DNA of 38,543 bases from [Clostridium] symbiosum ATCC 14940 (GCF_000466485.1 NZ_KE992926.1:1-38543); one strand, 5' to 3'. Positions 1-8,229 are shown, counted from the first letter of the stretch. The notes: generated from the sequence alone by a model not told the origin. Numbers and translations are program-made.

Positions 1-9
1 GGCAAAAGA

Positions 10-52
10 CCTTTTGACCCCAACATCATGACATGATACCAGGGTCAAAAGG
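10..52. repeat. Nested inverted repeat at window start
   Basis: An 11-bp perfect inverted repeat (CCTTTTGACCC at 10-20, GGGTCAAAAGG at 42-52) encloses a second one (ATCATG at 25-30, CATGAT at 32-37). There is no T-run on either side, so this is probably an intergenic hairpin repeat rather than a simple terminator. The gene to the left lies outside the window. Confidence 0.6.
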
Positions 53-99
53 TTGTAATAAAACATTAAATGAAAGGTAATACATCCCCGCGCGGCCTC

Positions 100-108
100 T
101 GGTATAAT
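100..108 (+). promoter_or_regulatory. Extended -10 promoter for the lipoprotein gene
   Basis: TGGTATAAT gives a consensus -10 (TATAAT, 103-108) preceded by a TG extension. No good -35 is visible 17 bp upstream, which is common for extended -10 promoters. It lies 36 bases before the lipoprotein start codon. Confidence 0.5.
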
Positions 109-143
109 GTGGGTACTTAGATAACGATGTGAGGAGGATAATT

Positions 144-1007
144 ATGATAAGTTCGTCAGTGAGAAAAAGCCTGGGCTGCGTCCTGATAGGCTGTATGGTA
201 TTTCTGTATGGCTGCGGGAGCAGCGGGGCGGCAGGAGGTACGGTGAATGAAACGGCCGGTACGGCGGCCGGAGTACAGAATGAAACGCAGACGGTAAGCG
301 GGGATGGAGAGACTGCGACGGAGAACGGGGATGCGGACGGACCGTCATATTCCCAGAACGGCAGGCAGTTTGAAATTCTCGAGGTGAAGGAGAAATACCT
401 TCTGGTAAGCGCCGTCGATATGGCATACGGACTTTATACCGCAGGCCATGGCCCGGTGCTGGAGGATGAAGACGGGAATGCGATTCAGGTGTCGGATTTG
501 GAACCGGGCATGATCGTGGAGCTTACATGGAACGGGATGATACAGGAGAGCTATCCGGGGCAGTTTTCTTATGACAGATTGAGGCTGACGGGCCGGACCG
601 GCAGCAGGGAACTGCTCCTTTACCAGCAGATTATCAAAGAGCTGGCCAAGAAGGATTCCGGTTTAAACGACGGGATCGGGGAATGCTATTTTGATTTTAC
701 CGGTGTTTCTTCCCTGACGGCGGCAGAGAAAGAGGGGCTTGCCTATATGGGCGGAAGCAGTTTCGGTGTTTTCGGCTCACAGGCGACGGCAGAGGAACTG
801 GCAGAAGCCGGGATTCTGGATCGGGAGAAAGGAATTGAAAACGGGCTCCTGGTTACAATCGAGGAGATTTCTTCTGAGGGCGATACGGTTAAGTGTAATG
901 CCAAAAAGTACAGAAGTGGTACGGGAGCCTATTACCTGTCTGATATAACGGCAGTGTATTCAGATGGAGAGTGGAGTTATAATATTGGTTCCGAAGCGAT
1001 AAGCTGA
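144..1007 (+). CDS. Putative lipoprotein with DUF3221-like region
   Basis: 287-residue exported lipoprotein of unknown function. A short basic N-terminus and hydrophobic stretch end in a lipobox (LYGC, Cys24), so it should be lipid-anchored outside the membrane. A low-complexity Gly/Ala/Thr/Glu linker follows to about residue 65. The segment around 70-150 contains a 'GMIVELTWNGMIQESYP' pattern, resembling the small beta-barrel domains annotated DUF3221 in Firmicutes lipoproteins; I infer this only from pattern. The C-terminal half (about 155-287) is not recognised. I chose ATG at 144 because AGGAGG (132-137) sits just upstream; the in-frame GTG at 129 overlaps that ribosome site. It is monocistronic and convergent with the next gene. 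Confidence 0.75.
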   Translation: MISSSVRKSLGCVLIGCMVFLYGCGSSGAAGGTVNETAGTAAGVQNETQTVSGDGETATENGDADGPSYSQNGRQFEILEVKEKYLLVSAVDMAYGLYTAGHGPVLEDEDGNAIQVSDLEPGMIVELTWNGMIQESYPGQFSYDRLRLTGRTGSRELLLYQQIIKELAKKDSGLNDGIGECYFDFTGVSSLTAAEKEGLAYMGGSSFGVFGSQATAEELAEAGILDREKGIENGLLVTIEEISSEGDTVKCNAKKYRSGTGAYYLSDITAVYSDGEWSYNIGSEAIS

Positions 1008-1015
1008 CAGAAAGC

Positions 1016-1064
1016 GTTACTATTCACGGCCCTGCTGAAAAAGCGCAGCTCCGCGAACAGTAAC
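1016..1064. repeat. GTTACTRTTC-type dispersed hairpin, copy 1
   Basis: Arms GTTACTATTCACGG (1016-1029) and CCGCGAACAGTAAC (1051-1064) are complementary with two G-U type positions. A closely similar ~50-bp unit occurs at 8144-8191, including the central GCTGAAAAA, so this is a dispersed repeat family. Confidence 0.65.
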
Positions 1065-1075
1065 ACGCTCCGCGA

Positions 1076-1118
1076 TGCACAGAAACGGTAAAAAATGCCG
1101 TTTCCTGCACTTTCTGTG
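1076..1118. terminator. Hairpin between convergent genes
   Basis: GAAACGG (1082-1088) pairs with CCGTTTC (1098-1104), extended by TGCA/TGCA across a small bulge; CACAGAAA (1078-1085) can alternatively pair with TTTCTGTG (1111-1118). It lies between the ends of two convergent genes, so a bidirectional terminator role is likely, although the T-runs are poor. Confidence 0.4.
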
Positions 1119-1132
1119 AAATTAAATTTATA

Positions 1133-3058
1133 TTAAAAATGAAAGTTTGCGGCCGTCAAGGCGGCGTCTGCAATCGCGTCCATAGCCATTCCCGGCTGTC
1201 TCGCATCTCCTATGGAGAGTATTGGGACATCCGGGACGGCTTTTTTTACGTTTTCCTCTAAACGGCGGGAGCTTAAATTTTGTCTTCCCAGTGCATAAAG
1301 TATCGTACCAAAACCGTCGAAGTCCAGCTCCTTCCCGCCTTTCCGGCAGGTGACGCAGGGCAGGCAGACATTTGTAACCCGTACACCGGTTAACAGGCTG
1401 ACCCGTCCCATCCTTAGACGTTCCATGACAAAATAGCGCCGGTTTTTATTCAAATCCTTTGCAATTTCAGAGCCAAGCTCAAAAACGGTGACAGGAAGGC
1501 CAAGCAAAGAGAGAGTCTCGGCTGCTTCCGTACCGATCAGGCCTCCGCCGAGAACGGCAACGGGAAGTCCGTCTGTTTGGAGTTTCACCCGGAGCGCCGG
1601 GTCCCGGAAGAGACGGTCCGCAGGATAAATGTTCTCTTTTGGCTGTCCGTCCGGAAGGCAGAGTCCGGGAATCTGCGGAACGGAAGGAGAACTGCCGCAG
1701 GCCAGAATAATGAGATCTGGATGAAACTCCGATATATTTTCCGGGGCTGCCTCCTGATTCAGAAGAATAGGAATACCTGCCTTTTGCAGCATTTCCAGGC
1801 GGAAGGAAATGATTCGTTCCATCGCATCTTTATGAGGAGGCTGCTTGGCGAGGTTGATCAGGCCGCCCGGAATGTGTTCCTTTTCCCAGATAACCGGACG
1901 GGCGCCGCGCATGGCGAAAATCCTGGCGGCTTCAAGCCCGGCAGGGCCGGCTCCGATTATCAGAATCCGCCTGTTTTCAAGCCCTTCCTCGTATGTGGGA
2001 TGGAGAGACGCTTCCCTGCCCGTAAATGGGTTCTGTACACAGAAGATGGCCTTCTTGGTGATGGATTTGCGGCAGCCCTGGTTGCAGCCGAGACACCGGC
2101 AGATGGGTTCTTTGGCAGTTATCTTATTAACAAAATCGGGATCAGCCAGCAGTCCCCGTCCGACTGCGGTAAAATCGGCCGTCCCATCCCTCAGGAGTTC
2201 TTCGGCCAGCTCCGGTGAATTGATACGGCCAACTGCGATGACCGGGATCCGGACGGCGCGCTTGACACATGCAATTTCCCCGCGGTTAAAGGCATCCGGT
2301 ACATCCATCGGGGCGGAGATATATTGCTCTGAGAGCGGCATTCCGATGGAAACATGGATGGCATCGGCTCCGGCGGCTTCCAGAAGGGGAGCGATCTTTA
2401 CTGTTTCCTCAATGCCGCGTCCCTGCCCGCCTGGAATCCGTTCACTGGAGCTGATGCGGCAGATTACCGGAAATTCCCTGCCGCAGGCTTGTTTTATGGA
2501 CGAGACAATATCACGGTAGAGCTTGCTGCGTCCCAGATAATCTACCCCGTATTCATCCGTCCGGTGATTATAATAGGGAGAAAGGAATTGAGCGATTTCA
2601 TGGGCATGAGCGCCGTGCAGTTCCACTCCGTCAAGCCCTGCCTCTTTTGCGGCAAGGGCGCAGCGCGTGTAGCTCTCCGTCAATTTGAGAATATAGTCCT
2701 TTTCCATGTTATCCGGCAGCAGCAGTGCGGGATCCCGTTCTGCCTGGGCATTAGCAGGATGTATCTGTACAAAAAGCCTGCATCCGTACGAATGGCAGAT
2801 ACCTGCCAGGCTTTTCCAGCCGTCCAGGTATAGGGGGGAGGACAGCGCGGGCCGGGCCGGGCCCGGCGTTCCATGGGGGCTCCCCGGCATAATAATCATA
2901 GCCGCGCCTCCCCTGGCCCTGGCTCTGACATACTCTCTTAACTGTTCTGTTACGAACCCCTTGTCATCGCAGTAGTAATTGCACATCGAGGGAAATATAA
3001 CCCGGTTTTTTAATGTGGTTTCCCCTATCTTTCCGGGGGTTAGAAGCTCTTTAACCAT
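1133..3058 (-). CDS. NADH:flavin oxidoreductase / 2,4-dienoyl-CoA reductase-type (OYE family)
   Basis: 641-residue cytoplasmic flavo-iron-sulfur enzyme of the FadH/enoate reductase/BaiCD type. Residues ~1-315 are an FMN-binding TIM barrel (HGAHAH near 148-153, RTDEYG near 166-171, GRGLLADPDF near 300-309). Cys322, Cys325, Cys329 and Cys340 form the [4Fe-4S] motif. The C-terminal half holds two dinucleotide-binding folds, IIGAGPAGLEA (~367-377) for FAD and VLGGGLIGTEA for NAD(P)H. Such enzymes reduce a C=C bond of an enone, enoate or dienoyl-CoA; the substrate here is unknown. I chose the ATG at 3058 because GGAAGG lies ~8 bases upstream; an upstream in-frame start at 3103 lacks a comparable site. 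The gene is divergent from a SorC regulator that probably controls it. Confidence 0.9.
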   Translation of the reverse strand: MVKELLTPGKIGETTLKNRVIFPSMCNYYCDDKGFVTEQLREYVRARARGGAAMIIMPGSPHGTPGPARPALSSPLYLDGWKSLAGICHSYGCRLFVQIHPANAQAERDPALLLPDNMEKDYILKLTESYTRCALAAKEAGLDGVELHGAHAHEIAQFLSPYYNHRTDEYGVDYLGRSKLYRDIVSSIKQACGREFPVICRISSSERIPGGQGRGIEETVKIAPLLEAAGADAIHVSIGMPLSEQYISAPMDVPDAFNRGEIACVKRAVRIPVIAVGRINSPELAEELLRDGTADFTAVGRGLLADPDFVNKITAKEPICRCLGCNQGCRKSITKKAIFCVQNPFTGREASLHPTYEEGLENRRILIIGAGPAGLEAARIFAMRGARPVIWEKEHIPGGLINLAKQPPHKDAMERIISFRLEMLQKAGIPILLNQEAAPENISEFHPDLIILACGSSPSVPQIPGLCLPDGQPKENIYPADRLFRDPALRVKLQTDGLPVAVLGGGLIGTEAAETLSLLGLPVTVFELGSEIAKDLNKNRRYFVMERLRMGRVSLLTGVRVTNVCLPCVTCRKGGKELDFDGFGTILYALGRQNLSSRRLEENVKKAVPDVPILSIGDARQPGMAMDAIADAALTAANFHF

Positions 3059-3115
3059 AAATTTTACCTTCCTTTTCGGATGCGTTTTTTGTGTGCTTGC
3101 CATTCTTTTAAGAAT

Positions 3116-3144
3116 ATGGTAACATGGCGGTAAGACAAAGTCAA
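3116..3144 (-). promoter_or_regulatory. Promoter for the OYE-type reductase gene
   Basis: On the minus strand TTGACT (complement of 3139-3144) and TACCAT (complement of 3116-3121) are separated by 17 bases. The -35 box overlaps the first two bases of the palindrome at 3143-3171. Confidence 0.5.
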
Positions 3145-3171
3145 CAAATGTGAAAATATTTCACATTTGTT
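3143..3171. promoter_or_regulatory. 29-bp palindromic operator candidate
   Basis: Two perfect 13-bp arms (AACAAATGTGAAA at 3143-3155 and TTTCACATTTGTT at 3159-3171) flank a 3-bp centre. The site sits in the divergent intergenic region, abutting the -35 of the reductase promoter. By position it is the obvious binding site for the SorC-family regulator encoded next to it; that assignment is inference. Confidence 0.65.
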
Positions 3172-3185
3172 AAAATGGATTAGAT

Positions 3186-3262
3186 TACTGTTCACACGGT
3201 TGTGCATCGCGAAGCGTGTTATTGTTCGCAGCACGCTGTTTTTTGGCGGGGTGTGAACAATA
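3186..3262. repeat. Imperfect long hairpin in divergent region
   Basis: TTACTGTTCACAC near 3185-3197 pairs with GTGTGAACAATAA near 3250-3262, with one mismatch. The arm sequence (TACTGTTC...GAACA..AA) resembles the family seen at 1016-1064 and 8144-8191, but the interior differs. It lies in the leader of the SorC regulator. Confidence 0.45.
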
Positions 3263-3327
3263 ACAGGATTAGGGTACAGCCGTTTCTGCCGGAAAACGGC
3301 TGCAAAGACCGGATAGGAGCGAATAGA

Positions 3328-4278
3328 ATGAATACGGAATTTCAGAGCGAGCAGATGGCTGAGATGGCTAGGCTTTATTATATGGAAGGAAGAAATCAGA
3401 CGGAGATAGGAGAACGATTTGGAATCAGCCGGTTTAAGGTGGCGCAGTATATTCAGGAGGCAGCCCGCCGGGGAATTGTGGAAATCAAAATCCATACGCC
3501 TGTGAAGCGGGACGGCGGACTGGAGAAGGAGCTGAGGGAACGTCTGGGAATGAAGCACGCAGTGGTGATAGATAACAGCCGTCTTACCCATGAAGAGACT
3601 CTGGCCGGACTGGGAAAAGCGGGAGCCGGGCTGGTAAAATCATTGCTGGAGCCGGGCGTGACGCTGGGAATAGCCTGGGGGAAAACGATAGCCACGATAG
3701 CCGGCAGAATGGAAGCAGACAGAATGCTGCCGGTTCATATCGTCTCGCTGACGGGAAGCGCCGGTTTGATGAATCCGGAGCTTGATACCCAGAGACTCGC
3801 CTGGAAGGTGGCCGGCCTGTATCAAGCGGATGTCAGCCTTTTTCATATGCCGGTCTACGCTGCCGGCGAGGAAGACCGCGAAGTATTTATGAGACAGCCG
3901 GTCATAAGGGAGGCAGTGAAGCGGACGGAACAGATGAAGATTCTGCTGAGCGGAGTCAGTGCGACCTCCAGCCTGCTGAAGAACAGTAAGATATGGAAGG
4001 AATACCAAGAGCCTGAGGATAGGGAACGGGAGGCAGCGGGCAGCTGCTGCGGATATTTATTTGATGCTGACGGCAATACGGATTGCTTTCCTCTGAACCG
4101 GAAAGTAACAGGAGCCTCTCTTGCGGCCGTCCGCAGAACGGAATTTTCGATCGGCGCGGCTCTGGGCAGGCATAAAGCGCCGGCCGTCCTGGGGGCGGTA
4201 CGTGCCGGGTTAATCAATGTGCTGGTCACCGATATAAACCTGGCGGGAGCAGTAATTGAGAATGGCATATCTATATAA
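3328..4278 (+). CDS. SorC-family transcriptional regulator
   Basis: 316-residue DNA-binding regulator. An N-terminal helix-turn-helix (about residues 10-45: YYMEGRNQTEIGERFGISRF...) is followed by a sugar-binding/SorC C-terminal domain with typical segments (LEKELRERLGMKHAVVID; LGIAWGKTIATIA; the ending GLINVLVTDINLA). SorC/DeoR-subclass proteins respond to phosphorylated sugars or other small ligands. ATG 3328 is chosen because GGAG at 3316-3319 is well spaced; the long upstream open frame back to 3202 runs through a hairpin repeat and is unlikely to be coding. It is divergent from the OYE-type reductase gene, suggesting local control through the palindrome at 3143-3171. Confidence 0.85.
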   Translation: MNTEFQSEQMAEMARLYYMEGRNQTEIGERFGISRFKVAQYIQEAARRGIVEIKIHTPVKRDGGLEKELRERLGMKHAVVIDNSRLTHEETLAGLGKAGAGLVKSLLEPGVTLGIAWGKTIATIAGRMEADRMLPVHIVSLTGSAGLMNPELDTQRLAWKVAGLYQADVSLFHMPVYAAGEEDREVFMRQPVIREAVKRTEQMKILLSGVSATSSLLKNSKIWKEYQEPEDREREAAGSCCGYLFDADGNTDCFPLNRKVTGASLAAVRRTEFSIGAALGRHKAPAVLGAVRAGLINVLVTDINLAGAVIENGISI

Positions 4279-4328
4279 AAAATAAAATAATAATAAAAAA
4301 TATATAAGTTTTATAAAAACATCTTCTG

Positions 4329-4337
4329 TGCTATAAT
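4329..4337 (+). promoter_or_regulatory. Extended -10 promoter for the LysR gene
   Basis: TGCTATAAT contains TATAAT at 4332-4337 with a TG extension. It lies 35 bases before the LysR start codon in an AT-rich stretch (4279-4320) that also contains the interrupted dyad ATATAAGTTTTATA, a possible autoregulatory site. Confidence 0.5.
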
Positions 4338-4371
4338 GGGATTTAAGCGGAACGGGAAAGGAAGATGCGGC

Positions 4372-5298
4372 ATGAATCTGAAAGAACAAACTTATGTATG
4401 CGTACTGGCCGAATGCGGCAATATCACGAAGGCAGCGGACAGGCTGTATATTTCACAGCCGGCCCTCAGTATCTATATCAATAATCTGGAAAAGTCGCTT
4501 GGCACGAAGCTTTTTGAGAGGGCGGGCAAACGGTTTGTCCTGACGCCGGCCGGGGAGCTTTACGTGGAAAAAGCCAGAAAGATGCTGGAGCTTAAAAAGG
4601 AATTCGACGAGGCCATGGCTGAGATACGGGATAACAAGAGGGGGAAAATACGGGTCGGAGTGCAGCTGCGCCGTGAAACATGGCTCCTTCCCCCGGTTCT
4701 CTTTAAATTTGCCTCCGAATATCCCGGCATTGAGGTGGTAATCCGGGAGGGCAATATGTGGGAGATCAGCCAGATGCTGGAGCGGTATGAACTGGACCTG
4801 GTGCTGATGAATTCGGCTTCTGTCAGAAAAGATATGGAGTACCAGGTTCTGTTTGAGGAGGAGCTATTAATTGCCGTTCCCCAGATCCATCCGCTCAATG
4901 AGAAGGCCGTATATGTGGAGGGTTCCCGCTACAGAAACCTGGATCTCAACTGGCTGGAGGGAGAAAACCTGATTCTTCAGAATCCCAACCAGAGCATCCG
5001 CGCCGATGTCGATGCGGCCCTGAAGGATGCAGGCGTACATCCCGGGAAAATCCAGGTGATCCGGAATATTGAGACGGCCATTCAGATGACGGCGGAAGGG
5101 CTGGGAATCAGCTTTAACAGGGAAAGCTATGCGGGAAATATGAAGTACCGGAAAAAAGTGAATTACTATACAATGGGTGAATCTCCAAGGAAAACGGCGT
5201 TTGTGGCCGGTTACCGGCAGGGGATGTTTGTGCCGGAGTACATGCAGCGTTTTATAGAGCTTATCAGTGAGCAGGGAAAGGAATATATATTTTCCTAA
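4372..5298 (+). CDS. LysR-family transcriptional regulator
   Basis: 308-residue LysR-type regulator. The winged helix-turn-helix is at residues 1-60 (ITKAADRLYISQPALSIYI), and a periplasmic-binding-protein-like effector domain runs from about 88 to the end (KIRVGVQL...). ATG 4372 has GGAAAGGAAG just upstream; the open frame extending to 4336 overlaps the promoter and is rejected. The M20 amidohydrolase and YfcC carrier genes follow 82 bases later on the same strand behind a weak promoter, so this protein is the likely activator of that pair. Confidence 0.88.
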   Translation: MNLKEQTYVCVLAECGNITKAADRLYISQPALSIYINNLEKSLGTKLFERAGKRFVLTPAGELYVEKARKMLELKKEFDEAMAEIRDNKRGKIRVGVQLRRETWLLPPVLFKFASEYPGIEVVIREGNMWEISQMLERYELDLVLMNSASVRKDMEYQVLFEEELLIAVPQIHPLNEKAVYVEGSRYRNLDLNWLEGENLILQNPNQSIRADVDAALKDAGVHPGKIQVIRNIETAIQMTAEGLGISFNRESYAGNMKYRKKVNYYTMGESPRKTAFVAGYRQGMFVPEYMQRFIELISEQGKEYIFS

Positions 5299-5345
5299 TA
5301 TAAATAATAAAAACTATAAATTATACAAATACCTCCAAAGTCCGA

Positions 5346-5351
5346 TATACT
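5346..5351 (+). promoter_or_regulatory. -10 element upstream of the amidohydrolase
   Basis: TATACT lies 29 bases before the start codon. The expected -35 region (5323-5328) is poor, as expected of an activator-dependent promoter. The stretch AAAACTATAAATTATACAAA just upstream (5309-5328) is a possible LysR site. Confidence 0.35.
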
Positions 5352-5380
5352 GAATGTATCAGATTGAAGGAGGTATTTTT

Positions 5381-6574
5381 ATGCTGAAGGAAAAAGAGAA
5401 AATGTTCCGGTACATAGATGCGGTTGCCCCACAGATGGCAGCTATGTCTGATGATATTTTCGACCATCCTGAGCTGGGGCTGAATGAGTACCATGCGTTC
5501 GCACTGCTGACAGACTGGCTGGAACAGGAAGGTTTTGCAGTGGAGCGCGGTGTAGCGGGGGTGGAAACGGCATTCCGGGCAATCTATCATCATGGGAACG
5601 GCGGCCCAAACATCGGCCTGCTCTGCGAATATGACGCGCTTCCTGAAATCGGCCATGCCTGCGGGCACCAGCTTCAGGGGCCGTCCATTCTGGCAGCGGC
5701 AGCGGCGCTCAAAAATTCGGAGGCAGACGGGAATTATACAGTGACGGTATACGGCACTCCGGCGGAAGAGAGTGTCAGCGGCAAAATCATGATGCTGAAA
5801 AACGGATGTACATTTGAAGAGCTGGATGTGGCTCTGATGATGCACGGCAGCGGTGCAACCCAGGTGGATGTGAAGAGCCTGGCCCTTTCCAGGTTCAAGG
5901 TTGTCTTCCACGGCGTAAGCGCCCATGCGGCGGTAAAACCGGAGAAGGGAAGAAGCGCCCTGGACGGACTGATTATGGCCTGTCAGGGAGTGGAATTTTT
6001 ACGGGAACATGTTGCGGACGATGTAAAGATGCACTATACCATTGTGAACTGTGGCGGCACACCGGCAAATATTGTTCCGGCTGTCGCTGAGGCCAGCTTC
6101 TATGTCCGTTCCTACAGCCGCAATTATCTCGATACGGTGATTGAACGGTTCCAGAAGGTACTAAAAGGCGCTGCGATGATGACGGAGACGGAAGTGGAGA
6201 TAATTGAGGAAAAGGGAATTGACAGCAAAATTCCGTGCCTGGCGCTGAATGATATTCTGATGGATAATGCCTCTCAGGTGGAGGCGCCCAGAATCCGCCC
6301 CGCCAGAGAGAAGACAGGCTCCACTGACTTTGGCAATATCATGCACCGCGTACCGGGTTCCTGTATCAGGGTTGCCTTTGTAAAAGAAGATGCAGCCTCC
6401 CATTCACAGGATTACGTGGATGCCGGGAAGAGCAAAGAAGCACATGACGCGATTTCTTACGGTGCGAAGATTCTGGCCGGAGCGGCCCTGGATCTTGTGA
6501 TGCAGCCGGAACTGCTGAAGGCAGTGAAACAGGAATTTGCCGACAGGATGGCTGATGAGATGAAGATGAAATAG
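5381..6574 (+). CDS. M20D-family amidohydrolase (AbgB/N-acyl-amino-acid deacylase type)
   Basis: 397-residue cytoplasmic metallo-amidohydrolase. Metal-site motifs are visible: HACGH (Cys94, His96), PAEE (Glu129/Glu130) and MMHGSG (His155), followed by the dimerisation insert starting with HGVSAHAA. The family hydrolyses N-acyl or N-aroyl amino acids, e.g. p-aminobenzoyl-glutamate (AbgB), hippurate or indole-acetyl-amino acids; the substrate here is not deducible. ATG 5381 follows AAGGAGGT (5367-5374) exactly. The next gene, a carboxylate-type carrier, starts 12 bases downstream, so the two are co-transcribed and probably import and cleave the same acyl-amino acid or short peptide. Confidence 0.85.
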   Translation: MLKEKEKMFRYIDAVAPQMAAMSDDIFDHPELGLNEYHAFALLTDWLEQEGFAVERGVAGVETAFRAIYHHGNGGPNIGLLCEYDALPEIGHACGHQLQGPSILAAAAALKNSEADGNYTVTVYGTPAEESVSGKIMMLKNGCTFEELDVALMMHGSGATQVDVKSLALSRFKVVFHGVSAHAAVKPEKGRSALDGLIMACQGVEFLREHVADDVKMHYTIVNCGGTPANIVPAVAEASFYVRSYSRNYLDTVIERFQKVLKGAAMMTETEVEIIEEKGIDSKIPCLALNDILMDNASQVEAPRIRPAREKTGSTDFGNIMHRVPGSCIRVAFVKEDAASHSQDYVDAGKSKEAHDAISYGAKILAGAALDLVMQPELLKAVKQEFADRMADEMKMK

Positions 6575-6586
6575 GGGGATACAAAC

Positions 6587-7990
6587 GTGAGTGAAAAAAC
6601 AAAAAAACCATTTAAAATGCCGCATACCTTTGTTATTATCGGTATCATTATTCTTGCGGCAGTAGTCCTGACATGGATTATCCCGGCGGGAGAGTATGTG
6701 AGATTTGAAAATGCGGAAGGGATTAAGGTAATTGATCCGACGCAGTTTAGCTATGTAGACAGGACACCGGTGAATCCGTTCCTGATTCCGCTTTTTATCG
6801 TCAAAGCGTTTATCGGAAAGATTGATCTGATGCTGGTTATCCTTTTTGCCGGCGGAGCGTTCCATATGGTAACAGAGACAGGCGCTCTTCACGCAATAGT
6901 TGCAAAGCTTGCGAAGAGATTTTCCGGGAAGTTATATATTTTCATACCGATCCTGACTCTTGTATTTGCCCTTATCTGTACGACACAGGGTGTGAACCTG
7001 TTCATAGCCTTTGCGCCGATTATGGTAATGCTGGCAATGGCCATGGGGCTTGATTCCATTACCGGTGCGGCCATCATCCTTCTGGGCGGAGCCGTAGGTT
7101 TTTCCACAGGCCCGTTAAATATCAACACGACGATTGTAGCCCAGAAGATTGCGGAGCTTCCGCTTTATTCCGGTGTCGCATACCGTTTCGTCTGTTTTGC
7201 GGTATTCTATGTAGTGACCAATATCTACCTGATCCGTTATGCGATGAAGGTACATAAAAATCCGGAATACAGCCCGATGTATGATCTGGATCAGACCAGT
7301 GAATTTAAAGAAAATGCCGACCTTGAAACCTTCGGCACCATGGATTTCAGAAAAGTATTGATTATGTTCGCCTTCTTTGCATCCCTTGTCGCCATTGTGT
7401 ACGGCGGTATCAAGATGGACTGGGACATGGAAGAGACGGCCGCTATCTTCTTAGGCCTGGCCGTGGTGGAAGGTGCTATTGCAGGCTTCGGCCCGTCCAA
7501 AATTTCCAAGGATTTCCTGACCGGATGTAAAAAGATGCTGGGCGCAGCCTTTATCATCGGTATGGCAAGCGCAATTTCCAGCATCATGAAATCAGGCAAT
7601 ATTATTGATACGGTTGTTCATGCGCTGGCCGGCGGACTGAACATGGTTCCGGCGGTTCTCCAGGCCCCGGCAATGCTGATTGCCAATACGGTTATCAACG
7701 TATTCCTTACATCAGGTAGCGGACAGGCGGCAGCCGTTATGCCGATTATGACACCGCTTGCGGATCTGCTGGGAATTACAAGACAGACTGCAGTGCTTGC
7801 TTTCAACTTCGGAGACGGATTCTGCAACTATGTGCTTCCGACCTCCACAGCCCTGATGGGAATTATCAGTGCTGCGAATATTCCTTACGACAGATGGATG
7901 AAATTCATGTGGAAGCTGTTCTTTATCTGGATGGGAACCGGTACGGTAATGCTGATTATTGCCCAGGCGATTCATTTCGGACCGATGTAA
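6587..7990 (+). CDS. YfcC/DcuC-family integral membrane carrier
   Basis: 467-residue polytopic membrane protein. It begins with a short cytoplasmic N-terminus rich in Lys, then a membrane segment and an IIPAGEYVRFE loop typical of the YfcC/C4-dicarboxylate anaerobic carrier family. It has roughly a dozen hydrophobic segments with conserved small-residue loops (GAVGFSTGPLNINTT; FLTSGSGQAAAVMPIM). The start is GTG at 6587, preceded by AGGGGG at 6573-6578. Located 12 bases after the amidohydrolase and ending at a strong terminator, it is the transporter half of a two-gene operon. YfcC proteins have been linked to amino acid, dipeptide or dicarboxylate uptake; the substrate is unassigned. Confidence 0.85.
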   Translation: MSEKTKKPFKMPHTFVIIGIIILAAVVLTWIIPAGEYVRFENAEGIKVIDPTQFSYVDRTPVNPFLIPLFIVKAFIGKIDLMLVILFAGGAFHMVTETGALHAIVAKLAKRFSGKLYIFIPILTLVFALICTTQGVNLFIAFAPIMVMLAMAMGLDSITGAAIILLGGAVGFSTGPLNINTTIVAQKIAELPLYSGVAYRFVCFAVFYVVTNIYLIRYAMKVHKNPEYSPMYDLDQTSEFKENADLETFGTMDFRKVLIMFAFFASLVAIVYGGIKMDWDMEETAAIFLGLAVVEGAIAGFGPSKISKDFLTGCKKMLGAAFIIGMASAISSIMKSGNIIDTVVHALAGGLNMVPAVLQAPAMLIANTVINVFLTSGSGQAAAVMPIMTPLADLLGITRQTAVLAFNFGDGFCNYVLPTSTALMGIISAANIPYDRWMKFMWKLFFIWMGTGTVMLIIAQAIHFGPM

Positions 7991-8045
7991 AGGTATGGAA
8001 ATATAAATACTGCAGTAAGTATCAGCAGTTACAATACGGTAACGG

Positions 8046-8082
8046 CGGGTGTGATAGTTTTTGACTATCACGCCCGTTTTTT
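8046..8082 (+). terminator. Rho-independent terminator after the YfcC gene
   Basis: CGGGTGTGATAG (8046-8057) pairs with CTATCACGCCCG (8065-8076) around a 7-base loop, with one G-U pair, and is followed by six T residues (8077-8082). Confidence 0.92.
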
Positions 8083-8143
8083 AATTCGTATTATGCAGAA
8101 GCCGCCTCTTTTTGTATAATAGGCTCCAACAATAACAGCAGGC

Positions 8144-8191
8144 GTTACTATTCGCGGACCCGCTGAAAAACGCTGTTCTGTGAACAGTAAC
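8144..8191. repeat. GTTACTRTTC-type dispersed hairpin, copy 2
   Basis: GTTACTATTCGCGG (8144-8157) and GAACAGTAAC (8182-8191) form the arms; the centre again has CGCTGAAAAA. It is strongly similar to 1016-1064. It lies in the leader of metQ, but no S-box or T-box core could be recognised between 8083 and 8229. Confidence 0.65.
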
Positions 8192-8229
8192 CAGCAGGCT
8201 TCTATTGCAGGAGCGGTAAGGAGGACAGG

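Noticed and set aside
1577-2218. A 213-codon plus-strand open frame
   Set aside because: Antisense to the reductase gene, no start context and no domain.
1133-3058. A bile-acid (bai) operon
   Set aside because: Only a BaiCD-like flavoprotein is present; no other bai genes are next to it, and its neighbours are a SorC regulator and a lipoprotein.
8083-8229. A methionine riboswitch (S-box) or T-box before metQ
   Set aside because: No S-box core or T-box sequence could be found; the region holds the GTTACTRTTC repeat instead.
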